Shown here piece by piece: positions 19,098 to 27,395 of a DNA stretch of 64,000 nt. Source of the stretch: Starkeya sp. ORNL1 (GTDB lineage Bacteria; Pseudomonadota; Alphaproteobacteria; Rhizobiales; Xanthobacteraceae); NCBI RefSeq assembly GCF_012971745.1, contig NZ_CP048834.1:1-64000 (forward strand). Reading direction: 5' to 3'. Below the pieces are notes generated by a model. The model saw only the letters and a program-made list of their open reading frames with translations. It did no database searches and was not told the DNA's origin. How positions within the stretch are numbered: position 1 is the stretch's first letter; each line of letters starts with the position of its first letter. The translations under genes were made by a program, and so were the position numbers.

Positions 19098-19391
19098 ATG
19101 ACAAGGACGGCGAACATCCACGAGGCCAAGACCAATCTCTCCAAGCTCATCGACGCGGCACAACGCGGCGAAGAGGTGGTCATTGCGCGCAATGGCGTGC
19201 CGGTGGTGAAGCTGGTGGCGGTGGAGAAGCCGGACGAGACGAAAGATACACCGGCAAAGCGCATCATGGGGATGTGGGCCGGCAAGGTGACTATCCACGA
19301 TCCCCACTGGTGGAAGCCTGACGACGAACTGGCGGACCTGTTCGAGAACAGCGTGATTTACCCGCCGGATCCTGATGATGCTGCTCGATAG
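19098..19391 (+). CDS. Phd/YefM-type antitoxin
   Basis: This 97-residue protein has the prevent-host-death antitoxin opening NIHEAKTNLSKLIDAAQRGEEVVIARNGVPVVKL at about residues 6-40, which forms the DNA-binding, dimerising domain. A disordered, aromatic C-terminal part (DPHWWKPDDELADLFEN) would wrap the toxin. It overlaps the following PIN-domain toxin gene by 17 bp, the expected antitoxin-first order. It should repress its own promoter through the TAGCTA repeats just upstream and neutralise the toxin. Confidence 0.9.
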   Translation: MTRTANIHEAKTNLSKLIDAAQRGEEVVIARNGVPVVKLVAVEKPDETKDTPAKRIMGMWAGKVTIHDPHWWKPDDELADLFENSVIYPPDPDDAAR

Positions 19392-19749
19392 CCATGTTCT
19401 GCTGTTTCTGCTGGCGGACGGAGGGCAGCAGATCGGTACCGATGCGCGTCAACAGATCAGTGTCGCGCCGCGCGTCTTTGTCAGCATTGCATCGATCTGG
19501 GAACTCGAGATCAAGCGGGGCTTATCCAAGCTCACGCTACCCGTCGCCGACTGGTACAGCGTCGTGGAGCGCGGCATCGAGATCATCGGTGCCGACATAG
19601 ATGACGCTGTTCGCGCGGGCAGCCTGCCGCTCCACCACCGCGATCCATTCGATCGCATGATCATAGCGCAGGCGCTCAATCGCGGGCTCGTGGTCGCTAC
19701 CCGTGATCGTGCGTTCAAGAGCTACGGCGTACCAATCCTGTGGACGTGA
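19375..19749 (+). CDS. PIN-domain toxin (VapC-like)
   Basis: This 124-residue PIN-domain protein is the predicted ribonuclease toxin of the pair. The acidic active-site residues are visible as Asp5, Glu43, Asp93 and Asp111. The sequence features LLDSHVLLFLL at the start, SIWELEIKRGL and HHRDPFDRMIIAQAL are typical of the branch paired with Phd-type antitoxins. All catalytic positions are kept, so it is probably functional. The upstream ArsR remnant suggests this small locus was inserted or rearranged between mltB and prmB. Confidence 0.9.
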   Translation: MMLLDSHVLLFLLADGGQQIGTDARQQISVAPRVFVSIASIWELEIKRGLSKLTLPVADWYSVVERGIEIIGADIDDAVRAGSLPLHHRDPFDRMIIAQALNRGLVVATRDRAFKSYGVPILWT

Positions 19750-19755
19750 GATGCC

Positions 19756-20664
19756 TCACGCCACGCCCAGATCCTTCGCCGAGAGCCAGAACACCTCGCC
19801 CTCGCTCTCCTCGGTGTCGAGCCAGAGGAAGGGCAGATGCGGGTACTCGTCGTCCAGTATCTCGCGGCCGGTGCCGATCTCGCAGATCATCCCGCCCGAT
19901 GGCGTCAGATGCTCTGGTGCTTCGTCGATGATACGCCGCACGATGTCGAGGCCGTCCGGCCCGCCGGCGAAGGCTAGCGGCGGCTCGTGGCGATACTCGG
20001 CCGGCAGCCCGGCCATCGCCTCGGCGTCGACATAAGGCGGGTTGGTGACGATGAGGTCGTAGCGCCGGCCCTCAAGCGGTGCGAACAGGTCGCCCTGCAG
20101 CAGTTCGATGCGGTCGACGAGATCGTGATCGGCGACATTCTCGTCGGCAAGCGCCAGCGCATCCTCGGAGAGGTCGACGGCGTCGACCTTGGCATTGGGA
20201 AACACCATCGCCGCCAATATGGCGAGGCAGCCGGAGCCGGTGCACAGGTCCAGCACGCGCTCGACTCGCTCCGGCTGCTCGACCAGCGCGAAACCATCGC
20301 CGCCGAACAGGTCGCCCGCCAATAGTTCGCCGAGATAGGAGCGGGGCACGATGGCGCGCTCGTCGCTGCGGAACGGCACGCCGCGAATATAGGTGCGGCC
20401 CAGCAGATAGGCGGCGGGGCGCCGCGTCGTCACCCGCTGCTCGATGAGGTTGGTAAGCCGGCCGCGCTCCTCGCGGGTGAGGCGGGCATCGAGCCACGGA
20501 TCCAACTCGTCGACCGGCAGATGCAGGCTTTCCAGCACCATGAACGCGGCTTCGTCCAGCGCGGTGTTGGTGCCGTGGCCGAACACGAGGCCGGCTTCGC
20601 TGAAGCGGCTCACCGCAAGGCGCAAAAAGTCGCGCACCGTCCTCAGATCGTCCGCCGCCGGCAT
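19756..20664 (-). CDS. prmB: Ribosomal protein L3 glutamine N5-methyltransferase PrmB
   Basis: This 302-residue SAM-dependent enzyme methylates a glutamine, in PrmB the one on ribosomal protein L3. An N-terminal helical domain (about 1-100) contains the RPAAYLLGRTYIRGVPF segment. The SAM-binding motif VLDLCTGSGCLAIL and the catalytic NPPY tetrapeptide (VTNPPYVDAEAM) follow. PrmB is favoured over PrmC because of the FRSDERAIVPRSYLGELL segment and the PAEYRHEPPLAFAGG motif. The stop is 6 bp from the convergent toxin gene stop. The call to family is firm; the L3 target is by homology. Confidence 0.9.
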   Translation of the reverse strand: MPAADDLRTVRDFLRLAVSRFSEAGLVFGHGTNTALDEAAFMVLESLHLPVDELDPWLDARLTREERGRLTNLIEQRVTTRRPAAYLLGRTYIRGVPFRSDERAIVPRSYLGELLAGDLFGGDGFALVEQPERVERVLDLCTGSGCLAILAAMVFPNAKVDAVDLSEDALALADENVADHDLVDRIELLQGDLFAPLEGRRYDLIVTNPPYVDAEAMAGLPAEYRHEPPLAFAGGPDGLDIVRRIIDEAPEHLTPSGGMICEIGTGREILDDEYPHLPFLWLDTEESEGEVFWLSAKDLGVA

Positions 20665-20842
20665 GGCCGTCTCCCATTCTCCGCGCCCCAGCCATCATGT
20701 GCAGGCGTGGAAAGCAAGTGGGGCGACGGCAAGTGACGCCGTGATGAAGGCGACACGGAACCGCGCCATGGAATTGGGGACATCGGATGCCGCCGGCCTC
20801 TATATGCTGATAGATAGCGACCGGAGAGCAGAGGAGCGACAC

Positions 20843-21139
20843 ATGGTCGAGCGCAAGATCACCGGAACACCTTCTGAGGACGTCATCCTGCACATCGATC
20901 GCGATGTCGCGCTGGTGCTGTTCGAGTTCCTGTCGCGCACGGTCGATGATGGCGACGGCGAGGCCCTGCTCGACTTCATCGAGGACGAGTCCGAGGTGCC
21001 GGCCTTGTGGGCGCTGCTCGCCGGCCTGGAGAGTGTGCTGGGCGAGCCGTCGGAGCATTATGAGCGCCGTGTCGAGAAGGCCCGCGAGGCGGTGACCAAG
21101 CGCTTCGGCGACGCCTTCTCCGACAAGGACGGCGAGTGA
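20843..21139 (+). CDS. Hypothetical acidic protein coupled to an O-methyltransferase
   Basis: This 98-residue acidic protein (DVALVLFEFLSRTVDDGDGEALLDFIEDESE) has no family I can name. It looks mostly helical, with a short beta opening. ATG 20843 follows GAGGAGCGACAC, a good ribosome-binding site; the frame is open further upstream but that stretch reads as non-coding. Its TGA overlaps the ATG of the next gene by one base, so the two are translationally coupled, and it may assist the methyltransferase. Confidence 0.75.
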   Translation: MVERKITGTPSEDVILHIDRDVALVLFEFLSRTVDDGDGEALLDFIEDESEVPALWALLAGLESVLGEPSEHYERRVEKAREAVTKRFGDAFSDKDGE

Positions 21140-21819
21140 TGCCGCGCGCGCCCGACCAGCGTCTGTGGACCGCCGTCGACCGCTACATCACCGATCACCT
21201 GGTGCCGCCGAACGCGGCGCTCGACGGCGCGCTGGAGGCCAGCGACGCGGCGGGGCTGCGCGCCATCAATGTCGCGCCGAACCAGGGCAAGCTCTTGATG
21301 ATCCTGGCGATGGTGCGCGGCGCGAAGCGCATATTGGAGATCGGCACGCTGGGCGGCTATTCCACCATCTGGCTGGCCAAGGCGCTGCCTGCGGACGGGC
21401 GGCTCGTCACGCTCGAATTCGAGCCGAAGCACGCCGAGGTGGCGCGCGCCAATATCGCGCGGGCTGGGCTGTCCGACATTGTCGAGGTGCGGCTGGGGCC
21501 GGCGCGCGAGACGCTGGCGAGGATGGCGGAGGCGGGGGAGGCGCCGTTCGACGTCGTCTTCATCGACGCCGACAAGGCGAACAACCCGCATTATCTCGGC
21601 TGGGCGTTGCAGCTGACGCGGCCCGGCAGCCTGATCATCGCCGACAATGTGGTGCGTGACGGTGCCATCATCGATCCGGCCGACAATGACCCGAACCTCG
21701 AGGGCGTGCGCGGCATGTTCGACATGCTGGCCGACGAGCCGCGGTTGACGGCTACCGCGATCCAGACGGTGGGCTCGAAGGGCTATGACGGCTTCGCGAT
21801 CGCGCTGGTGAACGGTTGA
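21139..21819 (+). CDS. SAM-dependent O-methyltransferase, family 3
   Basis: This 226-residue protein belongs to the catechol/caffeoyl-CoA-type O-methyltransferase family 3. The SAM-binding motif ILEIGTLGGYSTIWLAKAL is at about residues 63-81, and the metal/SAM acidic motif FDVVFIDADKANNPHYL near 137-153. These enzymes methylate hydroxyl groups on aromatic or similar small molecules with a divalent cation. It starts at ATG 21139, overlapping the previous stop by one base; a GTG at 21136 is also in frame. The substrate is not predictable. Confidence 0.9.
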   Translation: MPRAPDQRLWTAVDRYITDHLVPPNAALDGALEASDAAGLRAINVAPNQGKLLMILAMVRGAKRILEIGTLGGYSTIWLAKALPADGRLVTLEFEPKHAEVARANIARAGLSDIVEVRLGPARETLARMAEAGEAPFDVVFIDADKANNPHYLGWALQLTRPGSLIIADNVVRDGAIIDPADNDPNLEGVRGMFDMLADEPRLTATAIQTVGSKGYDGFAIALVNG

Positions 21820-21868
21820 CCATGTCGCCACTTAACCTCTCTCCGTCGGGGAGAGGGGGCAAGTCAGG

Positions 21869-22744
21869 TCAATTCGCCAGCGTCGGAGCGCCTGCGGGGA
21901 GGGTGGCGGGCTTCGTCGCCGAAGCGGCGGGCAGCGTGCCGGCGGTGCCGACCCCGGCTTTCAGCTTGGTGTCGGGCGCCACCTCCGCGGAACGGTTCGC
22001 AGTGCCGATATTGGCCGCGATGGCGCGGGCGAGGTCGCGGCCGAGGCAGTCATAGCTCCAGTCGTTCATGTGGAAATTGTCCTTCCACAAGAACCGCTCG
22101 AACGGCATGCCGTCGCGTTCGTGCCAGTCCTGCATCAGAGCGAAGCGGTGGAAGATCGCGACCTTCTCCTCCGCCGCGATCTGGTTGAGCAGGCTCACCA
22201 TCGGCTTGGTGTCGGCGTCCGCCACCACGCGCGGCGCATATTGCGGGTCGATCATCAGGAAGTCGGCGCCGAGCGCGCGGGTGCGCTTGATCGCCTCGCG
22301 CACGATGGCGCCGGCGGTAGCCAGCCCGTCGTCGCGGAACAGCGCGTTGACGCCGCTCTGCCAGATCACCAGCGTCGGCTTCAGCGCGGCGACGTCGGTA
22401 TCGAAGCGGGCGATCATCTCCGGCCCGTCCTGGCCATTGATGCCGCGGTTGATCACCTTGATGTCGTGGCCGGGGAAGGCCTGCCGCAACGCGAATTGCA
22501 GGCGTGCGGGATAGGAGAAGTCCGCCGCGCTGGCGCCGGTCCCGGCGGTCGATGACGAGCCGATGGCGACGATCACCACGGGGTCGGAGGAGCTCAGCTT
22601 GAGGGCTAGGCGCGGCAGCGGTGCGTCAAGCCTGGTCAGCGCCGCGCGCGCCGGGCAGGCGGCGGGCATGAGTTGGGCGGCGGGCGCGGCGGCCGTGCTC
22701 AACAGCAGGGCGAAGCCGGCAGCGGCAAATTTGGCAGCGTTCAT
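21869..22744 (-). CDS. SGNH/GDSL hydrolase, exported
   Basis: This 291-residue protein has a signal peptide (FAAAGFALLLSTAAAPAAQL) and the SGNH esterase blocks: block I VIVAIGSSSTAGTG with nucleophile Ser, block II NRGINGQDG, block III WQSGVNALF with the Asn, and block V DNFHMNDW with Asp and His. All catalytic positions are present. It should remove or transfer acyl groups in the periplasm. It is third in the opgC-SGNH-SGNH operon, 2 bp after the preceding gene, so a glucan or other surface glycan is the likely substrate. Confidence 0.88.
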   Translation of the reverse strand: MNAAKFAAAGFALLLSTAAAPAAQLMPAACPARAALTRLDAPLPRLALKLSSSDPVVIVAIGSSSTAGTGASAADFSYPARLQFALRQAFPGHDIKVINRGINGQDGPEMIARFDTDVAALKPTLVIWQSGVNALFRDDGLATAGAIVREAIKRTRALGADFLMIDPQYAPRVVADADTKPMVSLLNQIAAEEKVAIFHRFALMQDWHERDGMPFERFLWKDNFHMNDWSYDCLGRDLARAIAANIGTANRSAEVAPDTKLKAGVGTAGTLPAASATKPATLPAGAPTLAN

Positions 22745-22746
22745 CT

Positions 22747-23538
22747 TCAGCGGGATCCGACGGTCTTGGTATCGACGCCGTCGCCGATCATCTGGATCAG
22801 CAGGCGGCCGATGCAGCGGTGGACATTCTCATAGAGCGAAGGCTCGGGGCGGATGGCGTCGAGATCGAAGATACGATCCTCGTCCCAGAAGCGCATCACG
22901 GCGTAGCGATCGAAGAACGGTACGCCGGCCGAACGGGCGGCCCAGCGCAAGGTCGAATTGTAGGGCGCGACCTCGAAGGCGAAATCGGTGCGCGGACTGA
23001 ATTGCGGGCCGACCATGATGACGTCGGCGCCGGCGGCGTGCGCCTCGTTGATGCCGAGGGTGACCGCGTCGGAGAAGTCACCCGCGTCGGCCCCGTAAAT
23101 GGCGTCATAGATGCCGGTCTGCCAGATCAGCAGCGCCGGCTTCACCTCCTGGAGCAGCTTGGGCAGCGCTTCGGCCACCGCGACAGCGGTGTGGCGCGGC
23201 TCGTTGCGCGTCACCAGCTTGATGCCGCCTTCGGGATAGCGGGCCTTCAAGGTCTCCTCGATGAAGCTCGGGAAGCTGCGCGGCACGACTTCGGTACCGG
23301 CTTCGCCGGCCCGCTTCTTCGATGCCGAGGCGCTGCTGTTCAGCACCAGTATCGTCGTCGGAGTCTTTTCCTTCAGCGACTTTGCCAGCAGCGGCAGGCT
23401 GAAGCCGGCGCGCGTCAGTTCGGAGGGGGCGGCGCAGGGAACGGCCTCGGCCGCGGAGGCGAGATCGGGCGCCGCCGCGAGGAGCGCCGCCACCAGGCTC
23501 AAGCCGATTATCCGAACCACCCGCGAAGCGCACCGCAT
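22747..23538 (-). CDS. SGNH-like exported protein with a degenerate active site
   Basis: This 263-residue protein has a signal peptide (RIIGLSLVAALLAAAPDLASA) and aligns in outline with its downstream neighbour, sharing the LLIWQTGIYDAIYG, DVIMVGPQFSPR and ENVHRCIGRLL segments. The catalytic blocks are altered: block I reads VLNSSASA without the Gly before Ser, block II reads NEPRH and lacks Gly, block III has Tyr-Asp in place of Asn, and block V reads ENVH instead of DxxH. It may be a pseudo-enzyme or glycan-binding partner. Its ATG overlaps the opgC stop (ATGA), with a GGAAGAACC ribosome-binding site. Confidence 0.8.
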   Translation of the reverse strand: MRCASRVVRIIGLSLVAALLAAAPDLASAAEAVPCAAPSELTRAGFSLPLLAKSLKEKTPTTILVLNSSASASKKRAGEAGTEVVPRSFPSFIEETLKARYPEGGIKLVTRNEPRHTAVAVAEALPKLLQEVKPALLIWQTGIYDAIYGADAGDFSDAVTLGINEAHAAGADVIMVGPQFSPRTDFAFEVAPYNSTLRWAARSAGVPFFDRYAVMRFWDEDRIFDLDAIRPEPSLYENVHRCIGRLLIQMIGDGVDTKTVGSR

Positions 23539-24788
23539 CAAAGGTTCTTCCGCGCGGCCAACCCGCGCTCCACGCGAGAATACCACGACAATAGGGCCGA
23601 TAGGGCAACCATCAGGGTTATGCCGGCGAGGCTCAGCGCAAGCTGCATGAAAACCGTGCCGACGATCTCGTTGAGCACGAAATGTGCGGCGAAAGAAAGG
23701 AAGACGCCGAAACAGAAGATCTCCAGCGAGTGCTGGCCGCACAGGATCATCGGTCGCAAAATCGGCGAGCGAAGGATGGCGAGGTTCTCGGGCACCAGCC
23801 GCACCACCACGACCGCCAGCGCCAGGAAATGCATCAGGCGCACGGGTGCGAGGTCGGTCTTGCTGATCGGATAGATGAGGCGGCCGACCGCTTCGGGAAC
23901 CAGCCCGTCCAGCGGGTGCCACCACCAGCTCACCACCACTGCCAGCGAGACCAGCAGATAGAGCGCGGCAATGCCGACCACGAGGCGCGAATGCACCAGC
24001 CGGGTGAGCCGGTCCGAGCCGCCAATGCCGCACCAGCCGCCGAACACGAACAGGAACTGCCAGGCGTACGGGTTGAAGAACCACATCTTGTCGTCGGGAT
24101 AGGCGGGCAGGTTCCAGCCGAACAGCCCCGCGCCGACATAGACCGCGAAGGAAGCCGCGAGCGTCACGTCCGGCCAGCGGCGCAGCGCCCACAGCACCGG
24201 AGGGAAACCGGCGAGCAGCACGATATAGAGCGGCAGCACGTCCATGTTCGCCGGCCGGAACTTCAAGAGCAGCGCCTGGACCAAAGCGACGTCGGGCTCG
24301 GAGAGGAATTGCAGGGCGCCCATCTCCTCCGCATAGAGCGGATTGGAGAAGCGGCCGATGACATAGGAAATCTCGGCGAGATAGACGACGAACAGGAAGA
24401 TGAAGGCGACATAGAGCTGCCAGGAGCGTCGCCATATGCGCGCCGAGGTGACGAGGACGCCGCTCGTCTCCATCTGCCGGCCATAGACCATGGCGGCGGT
24501 GTAGCCGGAGATGAAGACGAAGATCTCGGTGGCGTCCGAGAAGCCGAAATTGCGGGTGGTGATCCAGTTCACCACATTGTTCGGTATGTGGTTCAGGAAG
24601 ATGAACCACAGCGCGAGACCGCGAAACAGGTCGAGCCGCAGATCCCGCCCGGTGCTGGCGGCCGGGACCGCGGCTTCGAGGCCGGACGTATCGGATGCGA
24701 TATATTCCCTCGGGGCAGGAGCTGGTACTGCAAATCTTTCGGCCGCGGCCTCGCGCGCCGCCGGCCGTGCCAGTTCCGTTCCAAGCAT
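23538..24788 (-). CDS. opgC: OpgC-type glucan O-acyl (succinyl) transferase
   Basis: This 416-residue integral membrane protein belongs to the OpgC branch of the acyltransferase-3 superfamily, which adds succinyl groups to osmoregulated periplasmic glucans. The first span follows DLRLDLFRGLALWFIFLNHI, whose Arg and His are the conserved family motif. FISGYTAAMVYG follows, and about ten spans complete the protein. ATG 24788 is preferred over a TTG further upstream because AAGGA lies six bases before it. It is first in a three-gene operon with two SGNH-type periplasmic proteins. Confidence 0.88.
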   Translation of the reverse strand: MLGTELARPAAREAAAERFAVPAPAPREYIASDTSGLEAAVPAASTGRDLRLDLFRGLALWFIFLNHIPNNVVNWITTRNFGFSDATEIFVFISGYTAAMVYGRQMETSGVLVTSARIWRRSWQLYVAFIFLFVVYLAEISYVIGRFSNPLYAEEMGALQFLSEPDVALVQALLLKFRPANMDVLPLYIVLLAGFPPVLWALRRWPDVTLAASFAVYVGAGLFGWNLPAYPDDKMWFFNPYAWQFLFVFGGWCGIGGSDRLTRLVHSRLVVGIAALYLLVSLAVVVSWWWHPLDGLVPEAVGRLIYPISKTDLAPVRLMHFLALAVVVVRLVPENLAILRSPILRPMILCGQHSLEIFCFGVFLSFAAHFVLNEIVGTVFMQLALSLAGITLMVALSALLSWYSRVERGLAARKNL

Positions 24789-24822
24789 TACATCCTTGGG
24801 CGTCCGGGCGTCCAAACCTACC

Positions 24823-25401
24823 TCACTTCTTCAGGCGCCATCCGAGCATAAATACCGCGACGCCGTTGAAGATCAGGTCGATGCCGAGAAACAGGCCAAG
24901 AATCCAGAGTGAATTCACTGGCCAGCGGATCACGATTTCGATGCCGAGCAGCAGGCTGATGAAGCTGGAGAAGGCCAGCCACCCCCAGCCGGCGTGCGGG
25001 CGGGCATGCCAGGCGGCGATGCCGCGGAACACGCCGGAGACGATCAGCGCGATGCCGAGCAGCAAGGTCAGCCAGGCGGCGGCAAGCAGCGGGTTCATGA
25101 AGGCGATGATGCCGGCGGCAAGATAGAGCAGGCCGGACAGCAGCCAGAACAGGAACGCGCCCCAGCCCTTCACCTGGAAGGCATGGAAGATCTCGCCGAT
25201 GCCGGCCACAGCCATCATGGCGCCGACATAAAGCACCGAGACCACGGTGCCGAGCACCAGATTGCCCATGGCGATCAGGCCGGCGACGATCATCAATGCG
25301 CCGAGCGCGACGAACCAGCCCCATTTGGCACGCATCTCGGAGATATGGCCGACAATGGTGCCGGCGGGTGTGGGCGTGAGAGAATCCGACGGAAGAGACA
25401 T
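24823..25401 (-). CDS. HdeD family membrane protein (DUF308)
   Basis: This 192-residue protein has six predicted membrane spans arranged as repeated hairpins, typical of HdeD/DUF308. It starts at ATG 25401 (MSLPSDSLTPTPAG) behind a GGGGG-rich ribosome-binding site; a longer in-frame extension has a non-membrane Arg-rich start and is not preferred. HdeD proteins are linked to acid tolerance in enterobacteria, but most homologues are uncharacterised. It lies 34 bp upstream of opgC on the same strand and could be co-transcribed with that operon. Confidence 0.88.
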   Translation of the reverse strand: MSLPSDSLTPTPAGTIVGHISEMRAKWGWFVALGALMIVAGLIAMGNLVLGTVVSVLYVGAMMAVAGIGEIFHAFQVKGWGAFLFWLLSGLLYLAAGIIAFMNPLLAAAWLTLLLGIALIVSGVFRGIAAWHARPHAGWGWLAFSSFISLLLGIEIVIRWPVNSLWILGLFLGIDLIFNGVAVFMLGWRLKK

Positions 25402-25557
25402 GACCAAACCCCCTTGCCGGCGCCGACGGTGCAAGAACGATTCTGGCGTGCCGGGCGTTCCGGTCGACTCGGCGTGCGTACACGCGGCGCGATATTACAA
25501 CGCAGCGCCGCAACGCTATAGGTGCGATGCGTCCGGCCAATGTGCGGAGAATCCCAT

Positions 25558-26181
25558 ATGAACGAGACCGCCGACCTGTTCGCCGCCGATGCTTTTGCCG
25601 ACAATGCGCCCACGATCCCGGCGCGGCGCCTCAAGGCGCAGGCGGCACGGCTGCTGATCGCCGATGGCGGCGGCTTCGTCACCCGCGAAGTGGAGCGGCT
25701 TGCGGTCGAGCTCGACGGCCTGGCGAGCGACCGGCATCACGGCCACGCCCGCCCGGCCTGTTCCCGCGTGCCGTGGTATCCGCGCGGCGCGCCGATCCGC
25801 AATTCGCGGCAGCTCTCGCTGGTGGCGCCTGACGAACTCGCCGAGATTGCGCGTCGGCTCGGGCTTGCCGATGTGCAGCCGGAATGGATCGGCGCCAATC
25901 TGGTGATCGAGGGAGTGACGCGCCTCACCCGGTTGCCGCCCGGCACGCGGCTGCATTTCCCGAGCGGCGCCGCCCTCGCCATCGAGGGCGAGAACGGGCC
26001 ATGCCGGCATGCCGGGGTATCGATCGGCGCCCACTATCCGGAGCAGGAGGGGCTGGACCTGCGGTTCCCGCAAGTGGCGCGGGGCCTGCGCGGTCTCGTT
26101 GCCTGGGTGGAACGCGCGGGCGACCTCACCACCGGCGAGATCGAGGTGCGAGTGCCGGCGCAGCATTTGTGGCGGGGATAG
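25558..26181 (+). CDS. MOSC domain protein
   Basis: This 207-residue protein carries a MOSC domain, the fold that in Moco sulfurase C-termini handles sulfur bound to a conserved cysteine. The cysteine lies in ENGPCRHAG near residue 150. Other family features are DRHHGHARPACSR, a RNSRQLSLVAPDELAEIA segment and IGANLVIEGVTRLTRLPPGTRLHF. Members act in molybdenum-cofactor or iron-sulfur chemistry or in detoxification of N-hydroxylated bases. ATG 25558 follows GGAGA. Single gene, no nearby Moco gene. Confidence 0.88.
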   Translation: MNETADLFAADAFADNAPTIPARRLKAQAARLLIADGGGFVTREVERLAVELDGLASDRHHGHARPACSRVPWYPRGAPIRNSRQLSLVAPDELAEIARRLGLADVQPEWIGANLVIEGVTRLTRLPPGTRLHFPSGAALAIEGENGPCRHAGVSIGAHYPEQEGLDLRFPQVARGLRGLVAWVERAGDLTTGEIEVRVPAQHLWRG

Positions 26182-26208
26182 GGGGAGGGCGTGAAACTAT
26201 AAATGTCT

Positions 26209-26220
26209 GTTGTCGACAAC
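26209..26220. promoter_or_regulatory. Perfect 12-bp palindrome upstream of a small gene
   Basis: GTTGTCGACAAC is a perfect palindrome 38 bp before the ATG at 26259. A TATAAA -10-like box lies at 26198-26203. It may be an operator for the following gene; no regulator gene is adjacent. Confidence 0.35.
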
Positions 26221-26258
26221 CCATACCGAACATCGTCCGTCGGTGCTTTAACACATCA

Positions 26259-26582
26259 ATGACGCGCGAAACGACATTGCGGGAACGCTTCGCGTTCAGC
26301 CAGCCTGACCTGATCGTTGACCTGTATCTCTATCCCGCAGAGGCGGGCGGAAGGGCTTGGCCTATTAATCTCGGCTGGGGTTGTCCTTGCAGCAAGGACA
26401 AGAGCTTAAAAGAGGGATGGGATGACTATCCGCTGCTGGAGAGCGAAATGAAGCCAGGCGAGCAGCGACGCGTCGGCTTCGTATTCCTGTCGGGTCAGAA
26501 CGCAGTCGAGGCACTCGCACAAGATGGACATTTTTACCTGCGGGAGGCGTGCCTGATCGGCGAGGGAACCATAGTCCGCTAA
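26259..26582 (+). CDS. Small protein with possible EF-Tu domain 2/3-like fold
   Basis: This 107-residue protein contains DLIVDLYLYPAEAGGRAWPI, then WGCPCSKDKSLKEGWDDYP and MKPGEQRRVGFVFLSG. The AEAGGR-x-P-I run and the following beta-rich pattern resemble the C-terminal barrel of EF-Tu (AEEGGRKTPI), and I recall stand-alone proteins of this kind annotated only as hypothetical. Function unknown. It has no strong ribosome-binding site. The neighbourhood is less GC-biased than the core genes, which suggests a transferred piece. Confidence 0.6.
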   Translation: MTRETTLRERFAFSQPDLIVDLYLYPAEAGGRAWPINLGWGCPCSKDKSLKEGWDDYPLLESEMKPGEQRRVGFVFLSGQNAVEALAQDGHFYLREACLIGEGTIVR

Positions 26583-27025
26583 CCTCAGTTGCGGACGGCG
26601 GACCTCCCGTGGCAGCTTAGGCCTGTGAGGCAGCCCCTTCCGATATATGTGTTCCGCGCTGTTCAATTCGCCAAGAGCGAGACGGCGGTCACCGCAGCGC
26701 CTATTGGTCTCGTCGCATCAGTATTTGGCGGCGAGGGACGAGGCGAGCAGGAACTTGAAGCAGTCTTTGGCGGCTCTGCTTACTATCGCGATGAGGCAAC
26801 CGGACAGGATTTTCTCGCCGTGTGGGGAGTTCGGAACTGTTCACGCTTTCGGCGACGACTACGTGAGAGCGGAGCAGTCTTGCACACCGTCCACGGCGAA
26901 CCTCCAGGCCGCCTCATCTCTCATAACAGCGGCCAGCGAGGGCGCCGCCCGAGGGGCCGTTAGCCACCCGTTGTGGGCCTCATGCTGTCGGCCTTCGGTT
27001 GGGGCTGTGAGGGTCGCACCCGAAA
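26583..27025. other. 443 bp without a supported gene
   Basis: This stretch has looser composition than neighbouring genes. Two overlapping rightward frames stay open here for about 124-130 codons, but neither has a convincing start, ribosome-binding site or recognisable domain. It may be a decayed gene or foreign DNA. Confidence 0.3.
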
Positions 27026-27355
27026 CTACCCACCGGTAGGCAGGAATGTCCGCGCGATCTCGTACATGCCCGGTTCAAATTTTGCGATGGTGAGCGCCTC
27101 TTCGAGGAATGGCAGAGGTCCCGGATCCTGGCGCATGGCCTGGTAGTCTTCAGCGCTGCGCCATTGCGCATACATCGCCACTTTTGTACCGTCGACGCTG
27201 CGATGGAGCGTCGACGAGATAAAGCCCGGCGCGTGGCTGACGAAGTCATCCGTGGCACGAGCAAGCAGATCGACAAGCCGCTGCTGGTTAACCGGATCGA
27301 CCGTGAAGACATTTATCAAGGTGACGATGCTGCTTTTGTCCGACGTTTGGCTCAT
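27026..27355 (-). CDS. Antibiotic biosynthesis monooxygenase (ABM) domain protein
   Basis: This 109-residue protein has the dimeric ferredoxin-like ABM fold. Visible features are VTLINVFTVDPVNQQRLVDLL, the central FISSTLHRSVDGTKVAMYAQW strand pair and the SAEDYQAM helix. Members include quinone monooxygenases and haem-degrading enzymes, but many have no known substrate. It lies upstream of a methyltransferase gene on the same strand with a 40-bp gap, so co-transcription is possible. Confidence 0.85.
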   Translation of the reverse strand: MSQTSDKSSIVTLINVFTVDPVNQQRLVDLLARATDDFVSHAPGFISSTLHRSVDGTKVAMYAQWRSAEDYQAMRQDPGPLPFLEEALTIAKFEPGMYEIARTFLPTGG

Positions 27356-27395
27356 GGGGAATGCCCGGTTTCGGTCTGAACGCCAAGTCTATGAC

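Noticed and set aside
26589..26963. Possible 124-codon gene after the EF-Tu-like protein
   Set aside because: TTG start, no ribosome-binding site, no family likeness, and another frame is equally open.
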